Source: Pseudohongiella sp.
GTDB lineage: Bacteria > Pseudomonadota > Gammaproteobacteria > Pseudomonadales > Pseudohongiellaceae
NCBI RefSeq assembly: GCF_011050365.1
Contig: NZ_DRFV01000008.1
Location: forward strand, 62,001-126,000
Direction: 5' to 3'
DNA: 64,000 bases
Part shown: positions 34,677 through 44,398 of the stretch, one piece after another
Numbering within the stretch: position 1 is the first letter of the stretch
How the letters are laid out: each line of letters starts with the position of its first letter
Program-made: the position numbers and the translations under genes
Notes under the pieces: generated by a model
What the model was told of the DNA's origin: nothing
The model's input: the letters and a program-made list of their open reading frames with translations, nothing else
Database searches by the model: none

Positions 34677-35420
34677 CTATGTCGCTGCTGCCGGCTCGCT
34701 TGCATATTCAAGGCCCAGTTCATGACGCCGGGATTCCACCCAGTCCAGGAACTCCAGGTTCACTTGTTTGGACGTTTTGCCTGCCGTTTGTATGGGCTGT
34801 CCAACAATCAGTTTGATGGTACCGGGATTCTTGCGTGTGGTACCGGCGGGCCAGTGCTTGCCTGCATTATGCAACACAGGCACGATTTCTGTGTCGGTGG
34901 CGACTGCCAACTGTGCCCCGCCCCGGGAGAACTTGCCCAGCTTGCCGGTTGCTGCCCGCGTGCCTTCCGGGAATACCAGTACCGACGCCCCTTCCTGCAG
35001 CCGTTCAGCGCCCTGCTTCAACAAGGACTTGCCCGCCTCTCTGGGTTTGCTGCGATCAATGGCGATGGGCCGTTGCAGACGCAAGGCCCAGCCCCAGAAT
35101 GGAATCTCCAACAACTCTTTCTTGAGAATGGGACACACCGGCGTAAACAATTGGTATAGAAAAATGGTTTCCCAGGTGCTCTGGTGATTGCTGAAGATGA
35201 TCACCGGATGATCCGGAATGTTTTCCTTACCCTCAATTTGATACGACACATTACTGGTAATACGAAGCCAGACAATAACCAACCGGCACCAAAGTGCATA
35301 CAGGTAATAACGACGTCGGGGCGGTAGCAGCCAGAACAGGGAAATGATCAGTACTGAAATTACAAAGGTCAGGCCGGCATAACCTAGAAAGAATAATATT
35401 GAACGAATTTTGCTGATCAT
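34677..35420 (-). CDS. plsC: 1-acyl-sn-glycerol-3-phosphate acyltransferase-like protein
   Basis: A PlsC-type acyltransferase of 247 residues. There are two membrane stretches at the N-terminus (about 5-30), the catalytic 'SNHQSTWE' (H-x4-E variant of H-x4-D) near residue 77, and the phosphate-binding 'VFPEGTRAATG' near 150. It would acylate lysophosphatidic acid in phospholipid synthesis. Its start overlaps the gmhB stop by four bases (ATGA), implying translational coupling. The same gene pair sits next to glyS in several gammaproteobacteria. Which of several possible PlsC paralogues this is cannot be told. Confidence 0.88.
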   Translation of the reverse strand: MISKIRSILFFLGYAGLTFVISVLIISLFWLLPPRRRYYLYALWCRLVIVWLRITSNVSYQIEGKENIPDHPVIIFSNHQSTWETIFLYQLFTPVCPILKKELLEIPFWGWALRLQRPIAIDRSKPREAGKSLLKQGAERLQEGASVLVFPEGTRAATGKLGKFSRGGAQLAVATDTEIVPVLHNAGKHWPAGTTRKNPGTIKLIVGQPIQTAGKTSKQVNLEFLDWVESRRHELGLEYASEPAAAT

Positions 35421-35965
35421 TGCGAATCCAATAAAGCGTTGGCGAATGAAGCCAGGTCAGGGTAAACCGGTGTATCGGATAGTGTTTCCGGCAAACCGGC
35501 GCCCGCCGTGACCGAGCCTTTGCCGGTCAGCACCAGCACAGGCTGACACCCGGCACTTTCGGCGGCCTGCAGGTCACGCAAACTGTCACCGACAAACGGG
35601 GCATTGATCACAGCGACATCCAGCTCCCGGGCAATCTGGTGCACCAGACCCGGCAATGGTTTGCGGCACTGGCAATTGTCGTCCGGGCCATGGGGACAAT
35701 AAAAAAAACCGGTAATTATCCCGCCAGCTTCTTCGACCCGGTCATTGATAGACTGGTGAATCCGCGCGAGCGCAAACTCGTCAAACAGGCCGCGCGCGAT
35801 ACCGGACTGATTGGTGGCCACCACAACCTGATACCCGGCATTGCTCAGTCGGGCAATCGCTTCGATGCTACCCGGGATCGGGATGCATTCGTTGTCAGAT
35901 TTGATGAAGGCGTCAGAGTCTTCATTGATAACGCCGTCACGATCCAGAATGATCAGTTTACTCAT
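35417..35965 (-). CDS. gmhB: D-glycero-beta-D-manno-heptose 1,7-bisphosphate 7-phosphatase
   Basis: GmhB removes the 7-phosphate in ADP-heptose synthesis for the LPS inner core. The start is the ATG at 35965 giving 'MSKLIILDRDGVINEDS'; the frame extends 14 codons upstream without similarity. The 182-residue HAD enzyme has the catalytic 'LDRDGVIN', 'VVATNQSGIARG', the zinc cluster 'CPHGPDDNCQCRKPLPG' and 'FVGDSLRDLQAA'. It lies between glyS and plsC. Confidence 0.92.
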   Translation of the reverse strand: MSKLIILDRDGVINEDSDAFIKSDNECIPIPGSIEAIARLSNAGYQVVVATNQSGIARGLFDEFALARIHQSINDRVEEAGGIITGFFYCPHGPDDNCQCRKPLPGLVHQIARELDVAVINAPFVGDSLRDLQAAESAGCQPVLVLTGKGSVTAGAGLPETLSDTPVYPDLASFANALLDSQ

Positions 35966-36016
35966 CACAGTGTTCTGCGTATCAAAATCGTTTTTGGTGC
36001 AGACCATCAGGCTTGC

Positions 36017-38110
36017 TTACGCTGTGTGCAGGCAAGAAATATCAGCCACATGCAGGAACAGGGTCCGTAGTTCACGTAACAACGCCAAACGGTTCTGCCG
36101 CACCGCTGCATCATCTGCCATAACCAGCACGTCATCAAAAAAGGTATCCACTACCGTTCGCATGCCGGCCAGAGTTTCCAGCCCCTTCGCATAATCACGC
36201 TGTTTAAACATCGGCGCTACTGTTTGCGCCAACCGGTCAACGTCTTCAGCCAGTGCGATTTCGGCAGCCTCGGTAAGCAGTGATTTGTCGACGGACTCGG
36301 CGATCGCGCCTTCCTGCTTTTGCAGAATATTGGAAACGCGTTTGTTGGCCGCTGCCAGTGCCCCGCTTTCCGGCAGTTTACTGAACTGCTGAACGGCCGA
36401 CACGCGCAAGGCAAAATCCAGTGGTTTGGCTGGTTTCAGCTCCATCACCGACTGGAAGACTTCAGGCGATACACCGTCACCGGTATACCAGGCCCGGAAC
36501 CGCTCCAGCATGAATTCAAATACCTGGGTGGATGTGTCATTTGGTACCACCAGGCCCTGTTCGGTGTAAGCTGCCAGCGCCTCATTGATGGCGTTCTGCA
36601 AATCCAGGTCCATGGATTTCTCAACCAGAATGCGCAGCACACCGAGCGCAGCGCGACGTAATGCGAATGGATCCTTGGAGCCGGTCGGTGGCTGACCGAT
36701 GGCAAACAAACCACAAATGGTATCGAGTTTTTCTGCCACTGCCAGCACGGCGCCGGTGTCACTGGCAGGGACTGCGTCGCCGGCAAAACGCGGCTGATAC
36801 TGCTCGGTGATGGCCTGTGCGACTTCACTGGCTTCGTTGTCGTGCAGGGCGTAATAGTGGCCCATGATGCCCTGCAGTTCCGGGAATTCGGCAACCATAT
36901 GGCTGACCAGGTCACATTTGCCCAGCAGCGCGGCGCGTTCACAATGGGCCGGATCAATCGTCAGCGCCCTGGCTATGTTGCCGGCGAGCGCCGCTACGCG
37001 TCGTGACTTCTGTTCAACGGTGCCCAGCTGTTGCTGAAATACAATGCTGCCCAATTGTTCCAGACGTGAGGCAAGCGTCTGCTTGCGGTCACTTTCAAAA
37101 AAGAATGCGGCATCTGCCAGGCGCGGGCGAATAACCCGCTCGTTGCCGGCAATGACCTGAGCCGGGTCCTTGCTTTCCAGGTTGGCGACCGCAACAAAGT
37201 TCGGCAGCATGTTGCCGGCCTTGTCGAGCACGTAAAATGTTTTCTGATGATTCTTCATCGACGAGATCAGCGCCTCCGGCGGCACCGACAGGAAATGCTC
37301 ATCGAAGCGACCGGTCAGCGCGACCGGCCATTCCACCATGCTGGTCACTTCTTCCAGCAGGTCTTCATCAATGCGAACCTCAGCGTTCAGGGCAGTACCC
37401 TGCGCTTCTACCAGCTCGCGCACCTTGTGCTTGCGGCGGTCATAATCAGCGATGACAAAACCCGGGTTAAGCAGTTTGTCTTCGTATTCGGATGGCGATG
37501 CCAGGTGGATGTCCGTGTCGCAATGGAAGCGGTGGCCGTGCGTAATACGACCACTCTTGATGCCGAATAACTCAGTGTCGATGACCTCGTCGCCGAACAG
37601 CATCACCAGCCAGTAAACCGGGCGCACAAACTCATCGCGCGTGCTGCCCCAGCGCATCTTGCGCGGGATCGGCAACTTTGCCACTGCGGTGGCGACAATG
37701 TCGGGTAACAGCGCACGAGTGTCGTCGCCCGCCTTGTCAGCCCGGAATACCAGCTTTTCAACGCCGTCTTTTTCGACGGTTTCCAACGCATCAATGTCAA
37801 CGCCACAGGAGCGTGCAAAACCGGACGCGGCCGGCGTTGGCTTGCCGTCCTTGTCGTAAGCGGCCTTGACGGCGGGTCCGAAACGTTCAATTTTGGTATC
37901 TGCCTGCCTGACTGACAAACCCTCCACATGTGCGGCGAGTCGACGCGGACTGGTATAGGGTTTGATCGCAGCGTAACTCAGACCAGCGTTGTCCAGACCT
38001 GTCTGCACGCCGACAATAAACGCCTCCGACAATCCGCGCAAGGCTTTGGGTGGAAGTTCCGCACATCCAATTTCAACTAAAAAATCTTTGTCAGTCTCTG
38101 TATGGGTCAT
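36017..38110 (-). CDS. glyS: Glycyl-tRNA synthetase beta subunit
   Basis: The beta subunit of the tetrameric bacterial GlyRS carries the tRNA-binding domains. I use the ATG at 38110 ('MTHTETDKDFLVEIGCAELPP', here in part); an in-frame TTG lies five codons upstream. The 697-residue length is standard. 'DFLVEIGCAELPPKALR', 'SPRRLAAHVEGL' and 'RADKAGDDTRALLPDIV' match the family. It follows glyQ after 44 bases. Confidence 0.96.
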   Translation of the reverse strand: MTHTETDKDFLVEIGCAELPPKALRGLSEAFIVGVQTGLDNAGLSYAAIKPYTSPRRLAAHVEGLSVRQADTKIERFGPAVKAAYDKDGKPTPAASGFARSCGVDIDALETVEKDGVEKLVFRADKAGDDTRALLPDIVATAVAKLPIPRKMRWGSTRDEFVRPVYWLVMLFGDEVIDTELFGIKSGRITHGHRFHCDTDIHLASPSEYEDKLLNPGFVIADYDRRKHKVRELVEAQGTALNAEVRIDEDLLEEVTSMVEWPVALTGRFDEHFLSVPPEALISSMKNHQKTFYVLDKAGNMLPNFVAVANLESKDPAQVIAGNERVIRPRLADAAFFFESDRKQTLASRLEQLGSIVFQQQLGTVEQKSRRVAALAGNIARALTIDPAHCERAALLGKCDLVSHMVAEFPELQGIMGHYYALHDNEASEVAQAITEQYQPRFAGDAVPASDTGAVLAVAEKLDTICGLFAIGQPPTGSKDPFALRRAALGVLRILVEKSMDLDLQNAINEALAAYTEQGLVVPNDTSTQVFEFMLERFRAWYTGDGVSPEVFQSVMELKPAKPLDFALRVSAVQQFSKLPESGALAAANKRVSNILQKQEGAIAESVDKSLLTEAAEIALAEDVDRLAQTVAPMFKQRDYAKGLETLAGMRTVVDTFFDDVLVMADDAAVRQNRLALLRELRTLFLHVADISCLHTA

Positions 38111-38154
38111 GGTGTCAGTTGGCAACGCTGTTCGTGAGATAAATGATGGGTGAT

Positions 38155-39096
38155 TCAGCCTTTCAGGGCTGCTTCGCGCAAGGCGGCAGGCGCCAGCGGG
38201 AAACCGAGTTTACGACGACTTTCGTAATACGCCTCGGCAACCTGGCGCGACAGGGTTCGCACCCGCAGGATGAAGCGCTGACGCTCGGTCACCGAGATGG
38301 CCTGGCGTGCATCCAGCAGGTTGAAATAATGTGACGCCTTCAGTACCTGTTCGTAGGCCGGCAGCGCCAGGCCTTTTTCGATCAGGGTTGAACACTGGGC
38401 TTCGCACTCATCAAAGCTGGTAAACAATGCGTCCACATTGGCATGTTCAAAATTGTACGCTGACATTTCCACTTCGTTCTGGTGGAACACGTCGCCGTAG
38501 GTCACCACGCCGTTGGGGCCCTCAGTCCAGACCAGATCGTACAGACTGTCCACGCCCTGCAGGTACATGGCGATACGCTCAAGACCGTAGGTGATCTCGC
38601 CGCTGACCGGAAAACATTCAATGCCGCCGACTTGCTGGAAATAGGTAAACTGGGTCACTTCCATGCCATTGAGCCAGACTTCCCAGCCCAGGCCCCACGC
38701 GCCCAGAGTCGGTGATTCCCAGTTGTCCTCGACGAAACGTATATCGTGCACCGTCGGGTCAATGCCCAGGTGTTTCAGCGACTCGATATACAGGTCCTGA
38801 ATATCCGGTGGTGACGGCTTGAGAATGACCTGGAACTGATAATAGTGCTGCAGTCGGTTGGGATTTTCGCCGTAGCGGCCATCGGTGGGTCGGCGGCTGG
38901 GCTGCACATAGGCGGTGCGCCAGCTTTCCGGACCAATAGAGCGCAGGAAGGTGGCCGGATGAAAGGTACCGGCGCCTACTTCCAGATCCAGTGGCTGCAA
39001 GACAACACAGCCCTGTCTGGCCCAGAACTCCTGAAGCGCCAGGATCAGACCCTGAAAGGTTTTTACATCGGCAATAGCCGGACTCTGCGCGGACAA
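38155..39096 (-). CDS. glyQ: Glycyl-tRNA synthetase alpha subunit
   Basis: The alpha subunit is the catalytic chain of the heterotetrameric GlyRS. Family motifs are dense: '[19 protein letters not shown]', '[20 protein letters not shown]', '[20 protein letters not shown]', '[16 protein letters not shown]'. No ATG start fits. I chose the TTG at 39096 because GGGGTG lies six bases before it and it starts the protein shortly before the conserved 'TFQG'; this gives 313 residues. The alternative is a TTG at 39132. It is divergent from the LpxL-like gene. Confidence 0.93.
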   Translation of the reverse strand: MSAQSPAIADVKTFQGLILALQEFWARQGCVVLQPLDLEVGAGTFHPATFLRSIGPESWRTAYVQPSRRPTDGRYGENPNRLQHYYQFQVILKPSPPDIQDLYIESLKHLGIDPTVHDIRFVEDNWESPTLGAWGLGWEVWLNGMEVTQFTYFQQVGGIECFPVSGEITYGLERIAMYLQGVDSLYDLVWTEGPNGVVTYGDVFHQNEVEMSAYNFEHANVDALFTSFDECEAQCSTLIEKGLALPAYEQVLKASHYFNLLDARQAISVTERQRFILRVRTLSRQVAEAYYESRRKLGFPLAPAALREAALKG

Positions 39097-39207
39097 GACA
39101 CACCCCAAATTCAATCGGTTGAAAAGCCGCAATTATGCGGGATTAGGCAGTTAATATCTACTGCGCTAAAATGGTCGCTCGTATTCAAACGGCCATTCTG
39201 CGAGGCA

Positions 39208-40101
39208 TTGCTCATCGAAACCGTCAAAACCATCCTGGTGAAAAGTCTGCTGCGACTGTTGTCGTGGATTCCCCTGCCGCTGCTGCACAAACTGGCTGAG
39301 GCCATTGGCGCCATAGTGTATGCCCTGCCCACCGAAACCCGGCGGGTGACGCTGATCAATCTGCAGCGCGCGCTGCCCGAACTCAGTGAGGAAGAGCGCC
39401 GCCGTCTGGCGCGGCGCAGCGTACAGGAAACCCTGAAAGCCGGTTTCGAGCTGGGCCATATGTGGTACGGCAGTATTGAGCACGTCATGAGCATGATTGT
39501 GAACGTGCAGGGCAAGGAGCATATTGATGCGGCATTGGCCAGTGGGCGAGCCATCATCTATTGTTCGCCGCATCTGGGCAACTGGGAGCTGATGGGCCTG
39601 TATGTCTCCACCCTGGCCCCACTGACAACCTTGTACAAGCCGCCAAAACTGACCGGTCTGAATGACCTGATCGCCGGCTCTCGCGCCCGGGCTGGCGCGG
39701 ATCTGGTGGCAACGGATCGGGCCGGGGTGGTGAAACTGACCCGGGCTCTGCAACAGGGCGCATCGACCGGTATTCTGCCAGACCAGCAGCCTCGTGAAGG
39801 TGGCGTATTTGCCCCGTTCTTCGGTCATCAGGCCTACACCATGACGCTGGTGTCCAAGCTCGCCGCGCGCGCCAATGCTGTCGTGTTGTTTACCTTTGCC
39901 AAACGTCTGCCCAAGGGCTCGGGCTTTGAGCTGATTTGCATGCCAGCCGATGCCGACGTTGCCAATGCCGATACCACGCTGGCAGCGGCCGCGCTCAACC
40001 GCTCCGTGGAAGCCTGTGTCCGACTGGCGCCGGAGCAATATCAGTGGGAGTACAAACGTTTCCGTAAACGCCCGGCCGAAGAGACCGGGCGCTTCTATTG
40101 A
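39208..40101 (+). CDS. LpxL/HtrB-family lipid A acyltransferase-like protein
   Basis: The product of ~297 residues belongs to the LpxL/LpxM acyltransferase family, which adds secondary acyl chains to lipid A. One N-terminal membrane helix ('LLRLLSWIPLPLLHKLAEAI') precedes the catalytic 'SPHLGNWELMG' (H-x4-E). 'GILPDQQPREGGVFAPFFG' and the C-terminal 'YQWEYKRFRKRP' are typical. No in-frame ATG exists near the expected start; TTG at 39208 and GTG at 39238 are candidates and I use the first. A homologous gene lies beside glyQ in Pseudomonas. The acyl chain added cannot be predicted. Confidence 0.85.
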   Translation: MLIETVKTILVKSLLRLLSWIPLPLLHKLAEAIGAIVYALPTETRRVTLINLQRALPELSEEERRRLARRSVQETLKAGFELGHMWYGSIEHVMSMIVNVQGKEHIDAALASGRAIIYCSPHLGNWELMGLYVSTLAPLTTLYKPPKLTGLNDLIAGSRARAGADLVATDRAGVVKLTRALQQGASTGILPDQQPREGGVFAPFFGHQAYTMTLVSKLAARANAVVLFTFAKRLPKGSGFELICMPADADVANADTTLAAAALNRSVEACVRLAPEQYQWEYKRFRKRPAEETGRFY

Positions 40102-40128
40102 GGTCTGGCGGTAACCGGAGCAGCGCTT

Positions 40129-41580
40129 TTAGCGGCGCCAGAACATGGGCATGAACAACACCAGCAAGGTGAAAATCTCCAGTCGGCCCAGCAGCATGGC
40201 CAGGCACAATACCCACTTGGCGGTGTTGCCAATATCAGCATAGTTACTGGCGACGCCTTCAAGGCCCGGCCCCAGGTTATTGAGACTGGCACCGACGGCG
40301 CTAAACGCGGTCACCACCTCCAGATCCAGCGCCAGCAGTATAATCAGCAGAATCAGGTAAACCAGCACATAAACGGCAAAGAATCCCCATACCGATTCGA
40401 TGACCCGGTCAGGCACCATGGTACGTCCCAGTTTGACGGTGATAACGGCATTGGGATGGATCAGACGTTTGATCTCGCGAAATCCCTGTTTGAAGATCAG
40501 CAGGATACGGATAACTTTCATGCCGCCGCCGGTCGACCCGGCGCAGGCGCCAATGATGGAGGCGTAGATCAGCAGATAAGGCAGCGCCAGCGGCCAGGAA
40601 TTAAAGTCGGCGGTGGTGAAACCGGTGGTGGTGGCAATCGAGACGGTCTGAAATACGCCATGTACAAACGCGTTTTGCGCGTTGTAGGTCTCGGTCAGGT
40701 ACAGTACCAGCACCGTAAAGACGGCCACCGCCAGTAAAATCGAGCCATAGAACCGGGTTTCAGGGTCGCGCAGGTACTGGGTAATGCTGCGGCGCTGCCA
40801 GGCGGTGAAATGCAGGGCAAAGTTCAAGCCGGCGATAAACATGAAAAACACCGCGATCATGTTGATAAGGTCACTGTTGAAGTAACCCATGCTGGCGTCA
40901 TGAGTCGAGAATCCGCCGATAGCGACCGTGGAAAAACTATGACAGATGGCGTCAAACAGCGTCATGCCGGCGGCCCAGTAGGCCAGCGCACACACGGCAG
41001 TCAGACCCATGTAGATGTACCAGAGCGCCTTCGCAGTTTCGGCCAGGCGCGGCACCAGATTGTCGTTTTTCACCGGTCCGGGACTTTCGGCCCGATACAG
41101 CTGCATACCCCCGATGCCCAGCATCGGCAACACCGCAACAGCCAACGCGACAATACCCATGCCGCCCAGCCATTGCAGCTGCTGGCGATAGAACAGAATG
41201 GATTTGGGTAGAAAGTCCAGTCCGGTAATAACGGTGGCGCCGGTCGTGGTCAGCCCGGAGAACGACTCAAAGACTGCATCGGTCACCGATAAGGGCGTAT
41301 TGGTGGAGAAAAGGAAGGGTAATGCACCGAACGTGCTCAGTACAGTCCAGAACAGAGTAACAACAAGAAAACCGTCACGGGTTCGCATTTCCTGTCGTGA
41401 GCGCCAGCTGAAGACCCACAGGCTGAAACCCACACCAAAGGTAATCATCAGGGAGGTCAGAAACGACGAGGCTTCGCCATCTCCGTAGATGAAAGACACC
41501 AGAATGGAAGGCAGGTTGGCCAGCATGCTGAACAGCATCAGCAGGACGCCGACGATTTTTGCAACAATTGATATGTGCAT
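40129..41580 (-). CDS. trkH: Trk potassium uptake protein TrkH
   Basis: TrkH is the K+-translocating membrane subunit working with TrkA. The start is the ATG giving 'MHISIVAKIVGVLLMLFSM', 22 bases after the trkA stop; the open frame runs 16 codons further without similarity. The 483-residue protein has about ten membrane helices and four pore-loop repeats, with conserved 'SFSGLTTTGATVI', 'HSFSTVAIGGFSTHD' and 'GACAGSTGGGMKVIR'. The arrangement trkA-trkH is typical for this lineage. Confidence 0.95.
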   Translation of the reverse strand: MHISIVAKIVGVLLMLFSMLANLPSILVSFIYGDGEASSFLTSLMITFGVGFSLWVFSWRSRQEMRTRDGFLVVTLFWTVLSTFGALPFLFSTNTPLSVTDAVFESFSGLTTTGATVITGLDFLPKSILFYRQQLQWLGGMGIVALAVAVLPMLGIGGMQLYRAESPGPVKNDNLVPRLAETAKALWYIYMGLTAVCALAYWAAGMTLFDAICHSFSTVAIGGFSTHDASMGYFNSDLINMIAVFFMFIAGLNFALHFTAWQRRSITQYLRDPETRFYGSILLAVAVFTVLVLYLTETYNAQNAFVHGVFQTVSIATTTGFTTADFNSWPLALPYLLIYASIIGACAGSTGGGMKVIRILLIFKQGFREIKRLIHPNAVITVKLGRTMVPDRVIESVWGFFAVYVLVYLILLIILLALDLEVVTAFSAVGASLNNLGPGLEGVASNYADIGNTAKWVLCLAMLLGRLEIFTLLVLFMPMFWRR

Positions 41581-41602
41581 GGAAATCAGATGCCTTTCAC
41601 TA

Positions 41603-42976
41603 TCAGAAGAAACTGAACCCGACGGCAAACAACCGTTCTACTTCAGGGATGCGTTTTTTATCAGTCAGGAACAGAATAACGTGATCGCCGGACTCGATGA
41701 CGATGTCGTCGTGTGCGATCAGCACCTCTTCAGCGCGCACAATAGCACCGATGGTAGTGCCTGCCGGCAGCTCAATATCTTCGATGGCACGTCCCACCAC
41801 TTTCGACGAATGGCTATCACCATGCGCAATTGCTTCCAGCGCCTCTGCGGCACCCCGGCGAAGTGAGTGCACATTAACGATGTCACCCTTGCGTACATGC
41901 GTAAGCAGACTGCCGATGGATGCCTGCTGGGGAGAGATGGCAATATCGATTTCGCCGCCCTGCACCAGATCCACATAAGCGGGATTGTTTATCAGACACA
42001 TCACTTTGCGTGCGCCAAGTCGTTTGGCCAGCATCGATGACATGATGTTGGCTTCGTCATCGTTGGTCAGGGCCAGAAACACGTCGGTGTCTTCAATGCC
42101 CTCTTCCAGCAAGAGCTGTTTGTCCGATGACTCGCCGTTCAGCACGATAGCCTTGTTGAGGTATTCCGCCAGATATTCGCAGCGGGCATTGTTGCGTTCG
42201 ATGACTTTGATCTGGTAACGCTTTTCCAGCGCTTCAGCCAGGCGGATACCAATATTACCGCCGCCAGCGATAACAATGCGTTTATAGGGTTTATCCAGGC
42301 GGCGCAGTTCGCCGATGACGGCGCGGATGTTTTTCGGGGCTGCGATAAAAAATACTTCGTCATCCGCTTCAATGACTGTTGAGCCTTCCGGTGTGATTGC
42401 CCGGTTGCGGCGGAAAATGGCGGCTACCCGCGCATCGACCTTCGGCATGTGTTCGCGCAGGAAACGAATCTCCTGGCCGACCAGTGGACCGCCGTAATAG
42501 GCACGTACCGCCACCAGCTGCGCATTGCCATCGGCAAAGTCGAGCACTTGCAGGGAGCCCGGCAGCTCTATCAGTCGGGCGATGTAATTGGACACTAACA
42601 GCTCTGGGCTGATGACTACATCCAGTGGAATGGACTCGGGACGGAACAGGCCTTCCTGGGCCATGTAGGAGGCAGAGCGCAGGCGGCAAATTTTCTTCGG
42701 AGTTTTGAAGATGGAGTACGCGATCTGGCAGGCAACCATATTGACTTCGTCGTTCTCGGTTACCGCAATGATCATGTCGGCGTCTTCCGCGCCGGCCATG
42801 CGTAAAACGTCCGGGTGTGACGGCCAGCCCTGGGCGATACCAACGTCCAGCCGGTCCTTGAGCTCGCGCAGCGCGTCTACATCAGGATCGACCAGGGTAA
42901 TGTCATTGGCTTCGCTGGCCAGATTCTCTGCCAGGGAAATCGCAACCTGGTTACATCCCAGTATTATTATCTTCAT
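41603..42976 (-). CDS. trkA: Trk potassium uptake regulatory protein TrkA
   Basis: TrkA is the cytoplasmic nucleotide-binding gating ring of the Trk system. The 457 residues hold two tandem RCK units: RCK-N (1-~130), RCK-C (~140-225), RCK-N (~230-370), RCK-C (~375-457). The second Rossmann loop is normal ('[16 protein letters not shown]'), but the first reads '[16 protein letters not shown]', where homologues have GAGQVGG; the second and third glycines are lost. Elsewhere the protein aligns well with E. coli TrkA ('[22 protein letters not shown]', here in part). It is upstream of trkH in one unit. Confidence 0.95.
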   Translation of the reverse strand: MKIIILGCNQVAISLAENLASEANDITLVDPDVDALRELKDRLDVGIAQGWPSHPDVLRMAGAEDADMIIAVTENDEVNMVACQIAYSIFKTPKKICRLRSASYMAQEGLFRPESIPLDVVISPELLVSNYIARLIELPGSLQVLDFADGNAQLVAVRAYYGGPLVGQEIRFLREHMPKVDARVAAIFRRNRAITPEGSTVIEADDEVFFIAAPKNIRAVIGELRRLDKPYKRIVIAGGGNIGIRLAEALEKRYQIKVIERNNARCEYLAEYLNKAIVLNGESSDKQLLLEEGIEDTDVFLALTNDDEANIMSSMLAKRLGARKVMCLINNPAYVDLVQGGEIDIAISPQQASIGSLLTHVRKGDIVNVHSLRRGAAEALEAIAHGDSHSSKVVGRAIEDIELPAGTTIGAIVRAEEVLIAHDDIVIESGDHVILFLTDKKRIPEVERLFAVGFSFF

Positions 42977-43069
42977 GTAATCGCCTGCTCCTGCGCAATG
43001 CCCGACGGAATCAGAGAGCCGCCGGTGTTGCCCGCAAATTATCCGCCCCTGCGTCCGTGCTTACAAGAT

Positions 43070-44398
43070 TCATCCGGCGTTTTTTCGCAGAACGGCGAAA
43101 TAAAACCCGTCCGGCCCGTGCTCTGAAGGCAATAGCTGGCGCCCCGCATCGGCGCTAACGCCCCATTCTGCAGAGATGGGGATTTCTTCTGCATCCGGCG
43201 TCGCGGAAAGGAATTGCACAATTTGTCTGTCATTCTCCGCGCGCAGCACAGAACAGGTTGAATAAACCATGCTGCCGCCGGGCGCCAGGCATGACCACAG
43301 GTTGGTCAGCAGCTTGTGTTGCAGGATAACCAGGCGAGCCACGTCTTCCGCCTTGCGCAGCACCTTGATGTCCGGTTGGCGCCGGATGATGCCAGTGGCC
43401 GAACACGGTGCATCCAGCAAAATACGGTCAAAAGGCACGCCGTCCCACCAATTGTCCGGCTCACTGCTGTCGGCCGCCAGCAGCCTGGTGCCGGGGCCGG
43501 CCAGCAGCAATCGTTGCAGGTTCTCCTCAATACGCTCAAGCCGGCGCGCCTCAATATCGAGCGCCAACAGGATCTGAGGCTCCCCACCTGCCTGAGCCAG
43601 TGTTTCCAGCACATGGCAGGTTTTGCCGCCCGGTGCCGCGCAGGCATCCAGAATGCGCTGGCCGGCATCGGCCAACAGTAAGCCGGGGATCAATTGAGAG
43701 GCTTCATCCTGCACACTGATCAGGCCATCGCTGAATCCCGGCAGTACAGTCACTGCCCGGGCCTGTTCCAGATACACCGCCGAGTCGGCCAGACTGCCTG
43801 CGTGTGCGGTGATACCGGCGGCAGCGAGTTCGTCAAGGTAAGCTGCCCGGCTCACTCGCGACAGGTTGACCCGTAAGGTCATCGGGGGATGCTGATTGCC
43901 TGCTGCCAGTATTTGCGATGCGTGCTGTGGCCAGTCGGTCTGGATACTATCAACCATCCAGTCGGTATAGGTCAGGGCGACAACGTCGGCTCCGGTCTCC
44001 CGGCTCGCTAGTTGGCGCTGGTATTGCCGGAGCACACCATTGACCAGCGACTTGGCCCAGCCCTTTTTCAACAACGCGGTGGCATTCACGGTTTCATTGA
44101 CAGCGGCATGGTCGGCCAGGCGCATATGCTCAAGCTGGTACATGCCCACCAATAACAGACAGTGAATATCAATATCTTTATTTTTCAGTGGCTTATCGAG
44201 CATCGTAGCCAGGTCGCGCTCGAGTTTGTGGTACCAGCGACAGGTACCAAAACAAAGTTCGCGCAACAGGGCCATCTGGTTCTGGTCAGCTTCGGCAACA
44301 TCTGACGCCCGCGGTAACAGACTGGCCAGCGAGCCTTGCTGTCTGATCAGCCGCGCCAGTATCTGTGCAGCTGTGGCCCGGACCTTAGCGGGCTTCAT
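43070..44398 (-). CDS. rsmB: 16S rRNA (cytosine967-C5)-methyltransferase
   Basis: RsmB methylates C967 of 16S rRNA. The start chosen, 'MKPAKVRATAAQILARLI', overlaps the fmt end by 14 bases; an ATG two codons upstream is also possible. The 442-residue product has an N-terminal NusB-like RNA-binding domain (about 5-135), a linker, and the SAM domain with 'DACAAPGGKTCHVLE'. The two catalytic cysteines lie in 'LLDAPCSATGI' and 'VYSTCSV'. It belongs to the def-fmt-rsmB-trkA-trkH series. Confidence 0.95.
   Translation of the reverse strand: MKPAKVRATAAQILARLIRQQGSLASLLPRASDVAEADQNQMALLRELCFGTCRWYHKLERDLATMLDKPLKNKDIDIHCLLLVGMYQLEHMRLADHAAVNETVNATALLKKGWAKSLVNGVLRQYQRQLASRETGADVVALTYTDWMVDSIQTDWPQHASQILAAGNQHPPMTLRVNLSRVSRAAYLDELAAAGITAHAGSLADSAVYLEQARAVTVLPGFSDGLISVQDEASQLIPGLLLADAGQRILDACAAPGGKTCHVLETLAQAGGEPQILLALDIEARRLERIEENLQRLLLAGPGTRLLAADSSEPDNWWDGVPFDRILLDAPCSATGIIRRQPDIKVLRKAEDVARLVILQHKLLTNLWSCLAPGGSMVYSTCSVLRAENDRQIVQFLSATPDAEEIPISAEWGVSADAGRQLLPSEHGPDGFYFAVLRKNAG

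Noticed and set aside
39171-39260. ATG at 39171 as start of the LpxL-like gene
   Set aside because: It is in a different frame and encodes a hydrophilic stretch, while the in-frame sequence gives the membrane helix typical of the family.
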